NCBI GenBank assembly: GCA_002730875.1
Contig: PCBI01000005.1
Location: 1,022,588 to 1,086,587 of the forward strand
Direction of reading: 5' to 3'
Origin: Spirochaetaceae bacterium
GTDB lineage: Bacteria > Spirochaetota > Leptospiria > Leptospirales > Leptonemataceae
Length of the DNA stretch: 64,000 nt
The notes beneath the pieces were generated by a model that ran no database searches, was not told the origin of the DNA, and worked only from the letters and a program-made list of their open reading frames with translations. Both the position numbers and the translations under genes were made by a program. Positions 43,203-51,846 of the stretch are shown here, piece after piece (positions within the stretch are counted from its first letter, which is position 1; each line of letters opens with the position of its first letter).

Positions 43203-44459
43203 TTACTTGTTAACCCAGTAAGTCCAGCCAGTGAACCATGCTCCCTCTGTTCCGGTATTTGCGATTACCGGCAGGTTAGGGGCTACTGATGGGTTGTTGA
43301 TGTCCCATGCAGTAGTTACATAAGTGCTGATTGACTCCGAGGATGAAGTTAACGTACAGTTGTTCGTTCCAGCGTTGGAAGCAGTGGTGGCCTGGTCCCC
43401 TCTAACGTTGGTGCAGGTCATTGCTGCTGTTCCAGGAGCGGCGCCGTCAACGTTCAGTCCCAGAGGATACCCAACGTAAACTCCATTGGTCAGAGTGGCT
43501 TGCGCGCCTTCTCGGATTTGACCTGCTCTTTGAGTGGCAGAGTCTCCAATAAGAGTGAACTTGTTCAGAGTAACCTCAGAACGGTCTGCATCGTCAGAGC
43601 CGGATCCATCCCACTCCAGTCCGCGAGGGTCACCACTGTAGGTAACGCCAGAAGCGGCAGGATAGCGATAGTCGATGGCGCTGGTGATAGTGGCTCGGTA
43701 GCCTCGGTCCAGGTCGAAAGCGTCATCGCCGATACCTGTCGCGAGAAGAAAGCTTGCATTGGCTCGTCCGCCGAACCATTCGAAGCCGTCATCTTTACCC
43801 ATGTGGGCCTGGATGTGTTCCAGAGTAGTTCCGGAACCTACAGCATACATAGACAGACAGTTCAATTCGTCTCCTGGAGACACTTCGTTTCCGCAGAATT
43901 CGATTCGCACATACTTCAGTGTTCCGGAGGAATCAGCAGCATTCGCTCCACCAGAGTAGTTGATGGCCACAGGGCCTTCAGTTGTCTGTCCGGTGTCGGA
44001 GCTAGGAGCGTTTCCAATCAAAACGATACCGCCCCAGTCTTGAGGGGATCGTTGTCCTTCAGCTCTTGAGCTGGTGAAGATGATGGGCGCTCCGGAGGTC
44101 CCTACTGCATTCAGTTGCGCACCCTGGAGAACAAACAAAGCGGACCCGCTTTGCCCTTGAACACAGGAACCGGCAGGAACAGTTACTGTAGCTCCGCTCT
44201 GGATGTTTACAACACCGGTAAGCACAGTGCAACGAGACCAGGTCTCGCTTGCGCTGATGTTTCCGGATTTTGCCACGAAGTCTGATGCATTCGGGCAATA
44301 GGTTGTGCAGGAGTTAGTGCCTCCAGCCAATAGAGCCAGCGCCAGAAGCGCTGTGTTGTCCTCTTCCTCGTCTTCGAGGCCGAGCAGGCTACATTGCGCT
44401 GTGAGGGCTGATACAGCCAGCAACGCCATAGCCACTTTAAGCATTTTCATTCCTTTCAT
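43203..44459 (-). CDS. Lipoprotein, probable right-handed beta-helix
   Basis: 418 residues, GAGGAG ahead of the ATG. Lipoprotein signal MKMLKVAMALLAVSALTAQC (lipidation Cys at the end), then acidic EDEEEDN and a long strand-rich domain with repeated Gly/Asn/Asp turns: GVVNIQSGATVTVPAG, APIIFTSSRAEGQRSPQDWG, LKYVRIEFCG, LEHIQAHMGKDDGFEWFGGR. Similar proteins are often found beside TonB-dependent receptors in other Gram-negatives. First gene of the operon that continues through 43129 to the receptor. A surface ligand-capture role is inferred. Confidence 0.8.
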   Translation of the reverse strand: MKGMKMLKVAMALLAVSALTAQCSLLGLEDEEEDNTALLALALLAGGTNSCTTYCPNASDFVAKSGNISASETWSRCTVLTGVVNIQSGATVTVPAGSCVQGQSGSALFVLQGAQLNAVGTSGAPIIFTSSRAEGQRSPQDWGGIVLIGNAPSSDTGQTTEGPVAINYSGGANAADSSGTLKYVRIEFCGNEVSPGDELNCLSMYAVGSGTTLEHIQAHMGKDDGFEWFGGRANASFLLATGIGDDAFDLDRGYRATITSAIDYRYPAASGVTYSGDPRGLEWDGSGSDDADRSEVTLNKFTLIGDSATQRAGQIREGAQATLTNGVYVGYPLGLNVDGAAPGTAAMTCTNVRGDQATTASNAGTNNCTLTSSSESISTYVTTAWDINNPSVAPNLPVIANTGTEGAWFTGWTYWVNK

Positions 44460-44560
44460 TCTAAAAACTCCTCATTCGGTCAATGGACCGCATGGATATT
44501 GATAAGTGCATTAAGCTGTCTCAGTGTTACGTACTTGTGTCGCGAAAGTGAAGAATCCGT

Positions 44561-44586
44561 GGTGCAATGCGTATATGCATCGCACC
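44561..44586. promoter_or_regulatory. 26-bp palindrome (operator candidate 1)
   Basis: Arms GGTGCAATGC and GCATCGCACC around GTATAT; of the ten arm pairs all but one match. On the minus strand a -35-like TTGTAA (44594-44599) and -10-like TATACG (44570-44575) with 18-base spacing place this site across the core promoter of the lipoprotein-receptor operon, as expected for a repressor site. Confidence 0.55.
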
Positions 44587-44617
44587 GATATCCTTACAAT
44601 CTGGCTAAGATATGCTT

Positions 44618-44643
44618 ACGCCAGAGTGACGTCAGTGTGGCGT
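44618..44643. promoter_or_regulatory. 26-bp palindrome (operator candidate 2)
   Basis: ACGCCA and TGGCGT arms enclose a perfect TGACGTCA core, with three unpaired bases on each side. Its centre lies 57 bases from that of the first palindrome, further upstream of the lipoprotein gene. Length equals the first site but the sequence differs. Confidence 0.5.
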
Positions 44644-44854
44644 ATTTATTACGAATTCGTGTCTGGGGAGCGAGATGATTCACTTGCGACGTTAATGGGG
44701 TTTCTGTGCGGGCGTGCCAGGAGGCCGGCAACGCTTCTTTTTGGCGAACGTCCTTGCGATGCCGCTCTTTGTCGGGTGGCAAAAGGCTTTCAGGGAGGCC
44801 CTTCTTTCGCTTATCTGTTCCGCGCAGTCAGTCACTGCCCGGACTTTCAGGCCT

Positions 44855-44896
44855 TGCCTGGACAGGCTTTCTTGGACAGGCTTGCTTGGACAGGTT
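44855..44896. repeat. 14-bp tandem repeat, three copies
   Basis: Copies TGCCTGGACAGGCT, TTCTTGGACAGGCT and TGCTTGGACAGGTT in direct tandem, 60 bases past the tonB stop. No function evident. Confidence 0.8.
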
Positions 44897-44955
44897 CCAG
44901 GCCCCGGGCACGTGAATCCCACCTTGAGCGGGTAGTCGTTGAGGAAGCCGCTTCC

Positions 44956-45564
44956 CTAGATTAGCTGAAAACGAATGGGAACGTTAATCTTAACGGTGAT
45001 GGGCTTGCCTTCCTTGTAGGCTGGCGTGAAGCGCTTGCTGTAGTACGTCTGCACCGCTGACTGATCCAGGCCGTGCCCCAGGCCTTTTACGACACGGGCC
45101 CGCAGTACGCGACCGTCTTCGCCAATTACCAGTTCCAGAACCAGCATTCCTTCGATACCGGCGCTACGGGCTTCGGGAGTGTAGGGAGGCTTTACACCTG
45201 GGCTTAGGTCCACAGGAGGGGTGGCACCGATAGCAAACGGATTCTGAGCTCCAACGATTCGTTGGTCCTCTACCTTTTCTTTCTTGAGCTGATCGGTCTT
45301 TCGGATCTCGCCTTGAGCGGGAGGTACTTCAACATCGGGCTGCTTAACTTTCACGTTGTCGACGAATTGAATCTCTTCGTAGATTTCGTCGTCGGTGTCG
45401 AACGTTTCTGGAGGAAAATACATGAAGTATAAAAAGCAGAACTGTAGAAGTCCGGAAACCAGGCCCAGCACCCAGAAGCGGTTCTGGTCAAACCAGATCA
45501 GAAACTTCTCTTTGCCCGTTCTTTCTATGGAAGGTGTATTCTGTGTTACTTCTGCGGCTGTCAT
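44956..45564 (-). CDS. tonB: TonB energy-transducing protein
   Basis: 202 residues. One N-terminal membrane helix (FWVLGLVSGLLQFCFLYFMYF), a periplasmic linker with charged and Pro residues, and a C-terminal TonB domain (PPYTPEARSAGIEGMLVLEL, VIGEDGRVLRARVVKG, YYSKRFTPAYKEGKPITVKI). It carries proton-motive-force energy from ExbB/ExbD to outer-membrane receptors. The Pro-rich spacer is short. Downstream of two exbD genes in the same operon. Confidence 0.93.
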   Translation of the reverse strand: MTAAEVTQNTPSIERTGKEKFLIWFDQNRFWVLGLVSGLLQFCFLYFMYFPPETFDTDDEIYEEIQFVDNVKVKQPDVEVPPAQGEIRKTDQLKKEKVEDQRIVGAQNPFAIGATPPVDLSPGVKPPYTPEARSAGIEGMLVLELVIGEDGRVLRARVVKGLGHGLDQSAVQTYYSKRFTPAYKEGKPITVKINVPIRFQLI

Positions 45565-45640
45565 GATCTATAATCTGAATCCTGTCTGTTTTCGCCTCAA
45601 CCGGCTTCGGAAAGCCAGCTGCGATACCTGGAGTCGAACC

Positions 45641-46045
45641 TCAGAGCTGGCGGTTCTCCTGCTTGGTGACGATAGCGATGTTCGTCGCTCCGATCCGCTT
45701 TAGCTTCTCAAAAAGCTGGTCCAGCACGTCTACGGGCAGGTTATCATGCGCGTTGATTACAACCCGGGCGCCGGGGTTCAGCTGGATCTGCTCTTGAACT
45801 TTGCCCACGGTAGCGTCCAGATCCATGGCAATGTTACCAAAATAGAACTGCCTGTTTCGATCGATGCTGATCTGCAGATCCTTTTCTTTGATCTCTTCCC
45901 CGCCTGCATCCGGAAGGATCAGAGGCAGGTCGGCGTCCACCTTCAGTACGGAAGTTACCATAAAGAAGATCAGAAGCAAAAAGGCAATGTCTGCCATGGA
46001 GCTAATCGGTACGTTAGCAAAAATCTTTCTTCTTCTAATAGCCAT
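45641..46045 (-). CDS. exbD: ExbD/TolR-family protein (second copy)
   Basis: 134 residues. One membrane helix (MADIAFLLLIFFMVTSVLKV) with the conserved Asp at its start, then a periplasmic domain (LQISIDRNRQFYFGN, RVVINAHDNLPVDVLDQL, ATNIAIVTKQ). Part of the ExbB-ExbD proton channel that drives TonB. It differs clearly from the copy upstream, so the two may form a mixed complex. Confidence 0.92.
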   Translation of the reverse strand: MAIRRRKIFANVPISSMADIAFLLLIFFMVTSVLKVDADLPLILPDAGGEEIKEKDLQISIDRNRQFYFGNIAMDLDATVGKVQEQIQLNPGARVVINAHDNLPVDVLDQLFEKLKRIGATNIAIVTKQENRQL

Positions 46046-46119
46046 AAAAACTTGAGTCCCGGATCGCTACCATCGAGCGACCCATCCTTTCTCTTGCAGG
46101 AATCCCGGCGCTTTTTGCA

Positions 46120-46539
46120 TTATTCCACGAAATTCTGCATGGATATCTTTAAGAATCCTCGTTTCTTAACCTCGGAAAGCACCGTGACCAGATTCTGCAC
46201 ATTTGTGTCTCTGGCCGAGATTACCGCGTATTTTTCCCTGATATCGGGAACATCCAGCTTCTGCAGTTCTTCGCCGAAGCCCCGAAGCGAAGGGTATCGT
46301 TTCGTACCAAAGGATACGTTATCGATTTCCACGCTGTCGCCCACGATCTTTACAGTAACCACTTTGTCGCGCTCCACCATCTGCGGAGAGGAGTCCTTTT
46401 TAGGCAAGTTGGCCAGGATTCCTTCCTTCACGTAGAACACCGAGGCTACCATGAAGAAGACCAGTAGAAGAAATGCCAGGTCGGACATGGAGGCCGCCGA
46501 GATTTCTTCTACGTTGGTTTTTCTTCTAAGTTTTACCAT
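46120..46539 (-). CDS. exbD: ExbD/TolR-family protein (first copy)
   Basis: 139 residues. Helix MSDLAFLLLVFFMVASVFYV with the catalytic Asp; the periplasmic part is longer between helix and domain (KEGILANLPKKDSSPQ) and ends with VLSEVKKRGFLKISMQNFVE. Paired exbD genes after exbB are common in Bacteroidota- and spirochaete-type TonB operons. It is 106 bases downstream of exbB; that gap has a repeated GCCTGTTACTG but no gene. Confidence 0.92.
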   Translation of the reverse strand: MVKLRRKTNVEEISAASMSDLAFLLLVFFMVASVFYVKEGILANLPKKDSSPQMVERDKVVTVKIVGDSVEIDNVSFGTKRYPSLRGFGEELQKLDVPDIREKYAVISARDTNVQNLVTVLSEVKKRGFLKISMQNFVE

Positions 46540-46645
46540 TTCTAATACCTTGTACAGTCTTTCGTTTCAGGGCGATTGGCTATTGCCGATCGCCTGTTAC
46601 TGCTTGCTGCCTGTTACTGTCTGTGGCCTTTTCTTGTCATTTCTA

Positions 46646-47527
46646 TCAGGCGGCGCTGCTATCTTTTCGCAGCAATTGCTTGTAGATATGGTTGGCTGCT
46701 TGCTCTACTTCAGTAGCGAATGCATTCACCCGGCTCTGAAAATACTGGAAGAACGTCATGGCAGGAATAGCCACAATCAGGCCACCCGCGGTGGTCAGTA
46801 GGGCCACTTTAATACCGCCGGCCACAACCTTGGCATTTACGCTGTCTGAGTTGGCGATTGCATCAAAGGCTTCTACCATACCGGATACAGTTCCCAGGAA
46901 CCCTACCAGCGGAGCGATGGTGGAAACGGCAGCCAGAATAGGTAGTCCGCGTTCTGCCAGAGCGATGTAGCCGCCAGCTTCTCTTTCCACGCCTTTGCTG
47001 AAGTGCTCCGGGTCGCCTTCGGCAACCGCCAGGCCCTCGTTCAAGATCTTGGAAATAGTCAGCTTTTCATTGGCAGCCAGCACGTCTTTGGCGCCTTCCA
47101 TGCCTCTGGTATTTAGTGCATCTACCAGATCTTGCTCAAAAGTTCGTTTGGTGAGTTTGCGAGTAGCAAAGAAGTAAATTCTCTCGAAGAAGACGGCCAG
47201 TCCAATAACGCCGGCCACGAACAGAACCCACATGAAGTCCCCGCCAGCCAGGAAGTAATCCCAGAGCAGAAATCCGCCGCTTTCGGCATCGGTTTCGCTT
47301 TCATTGGCGGCGGTTGTTTCTTCTTTCGCCTGCTCGGTACCTTCTTCGGACCCTTCGGTCTTTTCTTGTTCGGCCGGTTGCTCGCCCTCGACCTGAGGCG
47401 CAGGCTGGGCTTCCAGTCGGTGTCCTTGTTCCAATTGAACGAAGAACAGGCTACCCATGGCCAGACCCAGGATCAATATCAGTTTTTTCTCTTTGAGGAG
47501 TGATTGAAAATAGTTACGCATATTCAT
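46646..47527 (-). CDS. exbB: ExbB / MotA-TolQ-ExbB proton channel protein
   Basis: 293 residues. A signal-like first helix, then an acidic Glu/Gln-rich periplasmic stretch (EQPAEQEKTEGSEEGTEQ), and a core of three helices with family motifs FFERIYFFATRKL, RGLPILAAVSTIAPLVGFLG, TVSGMVEAF and GGIKVALLTTAGGLIVAIPA. With ExbD it forms the stator that powers TonB. First gene of the exbB-exbD-exbD-tonB operon. ATG 47527 or 47521 may be used. Confidence 0.93.
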   Translation of the reverse strand: MNMRNYFQSLLKEKKLILILGLAMGSLFFVQLEQGHRLEAQPAPQVEGEQPAEQEKTEGSEEGTEQAKEETTAANESETDAESGGFLLWDYFLAGGDFMWVLFVAGVIGLAVFFERIYFFATRKLTKRTFEQDLVDALNTRGMEGAKDVLAANEKLTISKILNEGLAVAEGDPEHFSKGVEREAGGYIALAERGLPILAAVSTIAPLVGFLGTVSGMVEAFDAIANSDSVNAKVVAGGIKVALLTTAGGLIVAIPAMTFFQYFQSRVNAFATEVEQAANHIYKQLLRKDSSAA

Positions 47528-47765
47528 GTCTGTATTCCCGAAAAGTTGAGGCCAAGATGGGCCATTTCTGTTACGGCATTGTGACAGAGGTACTACAACA
47601 GAGTGTACCTTTGGTGCGATGCAAAGGAGGAGGCTCGGGCCCGGCGCCTCTTCTCTTTGGACCGGTTTCTATGCTCCGGCGGTGCTGGCAGTGATCCTCG
47701 CACTTTGAGTTGAAAACAGGGGTAGTTCTACTTGCGAAGCAGCCTTGTTTTCATTGGATGGAAGC

Positions 47766-49043
47766 ATGCAGCTTCCGGAAGAAACCCAGGTGCTCATTGT
47801 AGGGGCCGGTCCCATCGGTCTTGAGATGGGAGTGGCGCTCTCCCGGGCCGGGCTGGACTTTTGTATCGTGGATGCCGAGCAGGTGGGCCACACCATAAGC
47901 TGGTATGCGCCGGGCACCCATTTCTTCAGTTCCCCGGAACGGATAGCCATCGCTGGAATACCCCTGCTCACTTCAGATCAGGGGAAGGCCACGCGGGAAG
48001 AGTATCTGAATTACCTCATGTCTGTGGCCTGGCAATTCGATCTGCCCATCCACGGTGGGTTGCGTCTACAATCCATTCAGAGGAGAGCGGACTCCGAAGC
48101 CAGGGGCGGCTGGAAGGTGTCTCTGCAAAACAAGTGGCATCGACCGCGGGAAGCATCCGCCGGACGTGTTGCGGGCCAGAGTAATCCTGTGTCTACAATA
48201 GAGTGTCGGTATCTTGTTCTGGCTACCGGGGACATGCATCAGCCGCGCCGGTTGGATGTGGCCGGCGAGGATCAGCCCAATGTAAGCCATTATTTACAGG
48301 AGTTAAGAAACTATTTTCGGCAGGAAGTGGTTATCGTTGGCGGCAGAAACTCGGCGGTGGAGGCCGCCATTCGGATCTTTCGCATGGGCGGAAAGGTGAC
48401 CATGCTTTGCCGGGGTGATTCCCTGGACGCTACGAGTATAAAGTACTGGCTCTATCCCGAGATTACATCGCTAATCAAGAATGGAATGATCCGTCTCATT
48501 GCCAATAGCGTTGTGGTTCGCATTGACGGGGACCGCGTGTACTATCAGGCAAGCCATTCGCAAGGCGAAAATCAGAATCAGGACCCGGCCGCAAATGAAG
48601 AGCCAATGGGTTTTGTCGAGGCGGATCAAATCCTGCTACTCACCGGCTACATTCCCGACAACTCTCTGTACGAACGGCTGGGCGTTGACCTCGAAGGAGA
48701 TGCATTTCGACCGGTCCACAATGAGAGCATGGAGACGAATCTGGACAACGTATTTATCGCAGGCACCGCCACTGCCGGGTCCCAGTACAAACACACAGTA
48801 TTCATCGAGAATTCCCATGAGCATGTGGAGCGAATCCTGGACGCAATACTGGATCGCGAGTCCGCTTCAGGGAGAAATGCGGCGGGAGCTAACCGCGAAA
48901 TGGATAGCGAGAGCGGGGCGCAGCGATCCGGGGAGGGCAGTTTTTTGCATGGCGGACCGCAAGGCGGTAGAGCGGGGTCTGCACGCGACGGCGAAGACGG
49001 CAAGAGTCTCAAAGCCCTCTATTCGGATCATCCGGAAAGTTAA
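47766..49043 (+). CDS. YpdA-like flavoprotein disulfide reductase
   Basis: 425 residues from ATG 47766 (GGATGGA upstream). The FAD motif VLIVGAGPIGLEMGVALSRAG, the segment YAPGTHFFSSPERIAIAG typical of YpdA (bacillithiol disulfide reductase), a second Rossmann motif VVIVGGRNSAVEAAIRI, and LLLTGYIPDNSLYERLG with NVFIAGTATAGSQ at the end. The last ~60 residues are low-complexity Gly/Ser/Glu. The native thiol substrate here is unknown; bacillithiol use in this lineage would need checking. Confidence 0.83.
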   Translation: MQLPEETQVLIVGAGPIGLEMGVALSRAGLDFCIVDAEQVGHTISWYAPGTHFFSSPERIAIAGIPLLTSDQGKATREEYLNYLMSVAWQFDLPIHGGLRLQSIQRRADSEARGGWKVSLQNKWHRPREASAGRVAGQSNPVSTIECRYLVLATGDMHQPRRLDVAGEDQPNVSHYLQELRNYFRQEVVIVGGRNSAVEAAIRIFRMGGKVTMLCRGDSLDATSIKYWLYPEITSLIKNGMIRLIANSVVVRIDGDRVYYQASHSQGENQNQDPAANEEPMGFVEADQILLLTGYIPDNSLYERLGVDLEGDAFRPVHNESMETNLDNVFIAGTATAGSQYKHTVFIENSHEHVERILDAILDRESASGRNAAGANREMDSESGAQRSGEGSFLHGGPQGGRAGSARDGEDGKSLKALYSDHPES

Positions 49044-49095
49044 GGGCTGTTCTCAGCAGACCGCTGCAAGGGACTGCTCCCGGCGCAAAAACTTT

Positions 49096-49127
49096 AAAAG
49101 GGCCGATTCACTTTTGGCCGCCCTTTT
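49096..49127. terminator. Bidirectional terminator between convergent genes
   Basis: AAAAGGGC and GCCCTTTT form an 8-bp stem around a 16-base loop, with A- and T-runs on both sides, so it can serve the plus-strand flavoprotein gene and the minus-strand hydrolase gene. Confidence 0.65.
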
Positions 49128-49165
49128 AGTTGATGGATGTACCCTGAAATGCAACGCGGCGCCAA

Positions 49166-50329
49166 CTATTCAGTAGTCGCTGGTCCCGTTCGGCGGAGTT
49201 CCATAAGAACAGCATGGTTCTCTTCCATAAGAGTGTGGACCTTTTCGGGATGCGTTTCCATAGGGCAATGACCGGCTTCCGGAATCGTAAATAGCACCGA
49301 TAGTGCAAGATCACTGTGTAGCTGGCGGCCCACTTCCGGCTCCACCCAGGAATCTTTCAGCCCCCAGATGAGAAGCGATGGAATGGACGAGTCTTTCAAT
49401 TCTAGCGATCGTGACTGGGTATCCCCGGAGTCTTCTATACTGGAGAGGATACTACGAGCTGTGTCCGGAACCAGAAAGGGCTGCAGATATCCCTGCACTT
49501 CGTGGTTTTCCGGCTTTCGCGCATAGGCGCTTTCCAGAAGGTCGGCGAAGCTTTCCTCATTGAACTTGAAGCTTTCTGCATACCAGATCACAAGCGACTG
49601 TAGACCGGGAATCCAGCTTACGGCGGCCCGGCTGAACCATCCGGGTCCACCCTGAACGGATCCTGCCAAAAAAACAAGGTAGTCCACTGCTTCCGGATTT
49701 AATTGGGCCATCGCCGCGATGACCGACCCGCCCATGGAATGTCCTACAAGGATCCATCGATTCTCCGAATCAGAACTGGTGTCGTCAGCGCTTTCCATTT
49801 TTCCAGTATTATGGGATAACCCCGGCCGGGATTGTCTATGTCGGGAAATGGCATCCAGGATTTCCCAGACTACTTCAGCCCTTCTGAATTTTGATTGACT
49901 GCCGCTCAGGATTCGGTCCGAAAATCCGTACCCCGGCAGGTCGATCGCCACCACTTCATGCCCACCCTTTTGTAGATGTTCTATCGTATGTCTGTAAGAG
50001 AAGGTGCTGGCCGCGAAACCATGAATCAGTACGTACTTTCGCCTCCCTCCTTCCGAAGGAATCCAGCGGAAATGAATTCTCGCCCCATCAACACGAATAA
50101 AGTAGCTATTGGGATAAGGCGCATCGCGGTCAGGTTTCTCGATGGCAGCGACAGAATCGTCTCCCGGCGAAGGCTCCTCCAGAGTCACGGAAGCCACGCG
50201 ATAAGGGTTCTGATATTCAAGGCTGCTTTGACACGATATCAAAAGAATGCAGACCAGAAAGGCGGCGCTTGATTTTCTCCATGCTTGGCGCCTTCTTCTG
50301 ACTGGAAGCGGGCACGCATATAACGGCAA
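49166..50329 (-). CDS. Alpha/beta-hydrolase lipoprotein
   Basis: 387 residues from TTG 50329. The frame stays open to 50545, but the extra part has repeat-like DNA and a poor protein look. This start gives a basic n-region (RRRRQAWRK), hydrophobic AAFLVCILLIS and Cys: a lipoprotein signal. The hydrolase core shows the oxyanion loop HGFAAS, nucleophile elbow GHSMGGS, GLKDSW (acid) and EAGHCPMETHPE (His), plus YGFSDR. A cap insertion rich in Ser lies before the nucleophile. Substrate unknown; esterase or lipase activity is likely. Confidence 0.82.
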   Translation of the reverse strand: MPLYACPLPVRRRRQAWRKSSAAFLVCILLISCQSSLEYQNPYRVASVTLEEPSPGDDSVAAIEKPDRDAPYPNSYFIRVDGARIHFRWIPSEGGRRKYVLIHGFAASTFSYRHTIEHLQKGGHEVVAIDLPGYGFSDRILSGSQSKFRRAEVVWEILDAISRHRQSRPGLSHNTGKMESADDTSSDSENRWILVGHSMGGSVIAAMAQLNPEAVDYLVFLAGSVQGGPGWFSRAAVSWIPGLQSLVIWYAESFKFNEESFADLLESAYARKPENHEVQGYLQPFLVPDTARSILSSIEDSGDTQSRSLELKDSSIPSLLIWGLKDSWVEPEVGRQLHSDLALSVLFTIPEAGHCPMETHPEKVHTLMEENHAVLMELRRTGPATTE

Positions 50330-50557
50330 ATGTGCATTTGCTTTTTTCGGATGCGGATGAAACTGCCGCACAGCTAACTTGAATGGTTCGCTGTTGAACC
50401 CGACCGGGCGACAGAATCCGGTGAGGCCATATAACCTGGTCAGGCGACATAACCCGGCAGCGATGAGAGATGCCTTTCGAACAAGAAATCCAGCGTTTTC
50501 AGGAGCCAGGTTAGCATTTCGGGCGATTAGACGGAAGCGAAGCATCCGTGGATTGTC

Positions 50558-50586
50558 TTGACCGAAGTCGGCAAAGTCAATATATT
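50558..50586 (+). promoter_or_regulatory. Strong sigma70-type promoter
   Basis: TTGACC (50558-50563), 17-base spacer, TATATT (50581-50586). The expected start near 50593 coincides with an ATG, so the transcript could be leaderless, or it could have a 93-base leader if ATG 50686 is used. Confidence 0.65.
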
Positions 50587-50592
50587 ATAGCT

Positions 50593-50910
50593 ATGGCATA
50601 CATGGCGGTTGGATCCAGACAAATACTGTTTTCTGATAGTGCGGCTCCGGCCCTGGCCGGTCAGAGCCCTCGACAGGTGAGTAACATGTCCGACAATCCG
50701 GATGTGTCCGTGGGCGCTGTGTCCTCCCGGAATGAGCCTGCGGCCAATCCTACGCCGGGCGTATCGGCTCCCGCGTCCGGCTCCGGCGCTCCGCCCACAA
50801 GTGCGGCCACCGAGTCAGCGTCTCAGGGGCCGGCGCCCGAATCAGCAGCGGTGCAGGCAGAGCAGCCGGCGCAGGGACAGGCCGGATCGCGAGTAGACGT
50901 GTTCGCCTGA
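50593..50910 (+). CDS. Small Ala/Pro-rich protein
   Basis: 105 residues from ATG 50593. Two starts are possible: 50593, which sits on the predicted transcription start, or 50686, which has a better ribosome-binding site (AGGTGAG) and gives 74 residues (MSDNPDVSVGAVSS...). Low complexity, rich in Ala, Pro, Ser, Gly, ending AGSRVDVFA. The ending recalls the C-terminus of YjfB-like putative motility proteins, but the rest does not, so I leave it unassigned. A good promoter supports expression. Confidence 0.5.
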   Translation: MAYMAVGSRQILFSDSAAPALAGQSPRQVSNMSDNPDVSVGAVSSRNEPAANPTPGVSAPASGSGAPPTSAATESASQGPAPESAAVQAEQPAQGQAGSRVDVFA

Positions 50911-51009
50911 GGCCTGAGAGAAGTTTCCGTTACCCCAAAGCACTCTGGCCCGCTTCTGACCACATTCTGAGCCTACTCCGGGCCTATGGTTGTTTGAACG
51001 GTTCTCCGG

Positions 51010-51711
51010 CTATCGCTGCTTCAGGATTTCCTTTGCCTTGTTGCGGGCGACTTCTGTGTACCGTGAGGCTTCGATATCGGCCACCAGAGCCCCCGACTTC
51101 AAATAGAGGTAGCGACTGGCCACCGGAAGGAAGGGCTCGTCGGTATGTGTGATTACCAGCGAAAGCTTTCCGCGGTTGTTTCTTTCCCTCAAGAGTTCGA
51201 TTAGAAGATCCTGACCAGCCAGATCCAGGCCGGTGATTGGTTCGTCCAGAAGCCAGAGATCTGGCTCATGTAGCAGGCTTCGCATCAATCCCAGGCGTTG
51301 CTTCATTCCGCGGGACAGCGACCGGGCCGGGTCATCCTTCCGGGACAAAAGTCCTGCTCTTTGCAGTGACTCCTCCGTGAGCGAAGGCGGGATGGAGCGA
51401 TTCAGAAAGTGGCTGTAGAAGCAGGCCAGATTTTCGGCGCAGGACAGGTCTAGATAAAGCCCCGGGTCGTGGCCCACAAAGCCGCAATTCGAGTAGTAAT
51501 CTCTTTGGTTTGAGTCCTTGATGGGCTCACCGTTCAGAAGGATTCGCGCATCCGCAGGTGCGGGACAGAGCAGGGCATCCAGAAAGGAAGACTTACCGGC
51601 CCCATTGGGACCCAGAATACAGATGGTCTGACCTGCCTGAAACTCCAGGTCCAGAGGCAGAAGCGCCTTGCGAAATCCATAATTTCTGTAGAGTCCTTCC
51701 AGTCTTAGCAT
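51010..51711 (-). CDS. ccmA: Heme exporter ATP-binding protein CcmA-like
   Basis: 233-residue ABC ATPase: Walker A LGPNGAGKSSFLDALL, signature SLSRGMKQRLGLMRSLL, Walker B LWLLDEPITGLD, switch His in VITHTDE. Length and sequence fit CcmA, which with CcmB/CcmC releases holo-CcmE in cytochrome c maturation. Assignment leans on its place at the end of the ccm operon. No permease gene follows it here. Confidence 0.82.
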   Translation of the reverse strand: MLRLEGLYRNYGFRKALLPLDLEFQAGQTICILGPNGAGKSSFLDALLCPAPADARILLNGEPIKDSNQRDYYSNCGFVGHDPGLYLDLSCAENLACFYSHFLNRSIPPSLTEESLQRAGLLSRKDDPARSLSRGMKQRLGLMRSLLHEPDLWLLDEPITGLDLAGQDLLIELLRERNNRGKLSLVITHTDEPFLPVASRYLYLKSGALVADIEASRYTEVARNKAKEILKQR

Positions 51712-51846
51712 GATCGTCAGTATATGAAGCGCTTTAGATGCCAGTCATGAGAATTCCACCGACCCGAGTTTCCGGTGGGCGATGCTTCGCAGGGTTCGCA
51801 TCGATGCTCGGTTCCAGCGCTGGCACAACCGTCGGCAGCGTTCCCT

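Larger units (their letters stand above)
44460..44955. other. Intergenic regulatory region of the TonB locus
   Basis: About 500 bases between the 3' end of tonB and the start of the beta-helix lipoprotein gene, both on the minus strand. It holds two 26-bp palindromes, a possible promoter and a 14-bp triplicate repeat. Short reading frames on both strands in 44590-44960 look random and I do not call them genes. Confidence 0.6.

Noticed and set aside
44594..44964. Several 60-146 codon ORFs on both strands downstream of tonB.
   Set aside because: They overlap one another and the palindromes and repeats, and have no convincing start or protein-like composition.
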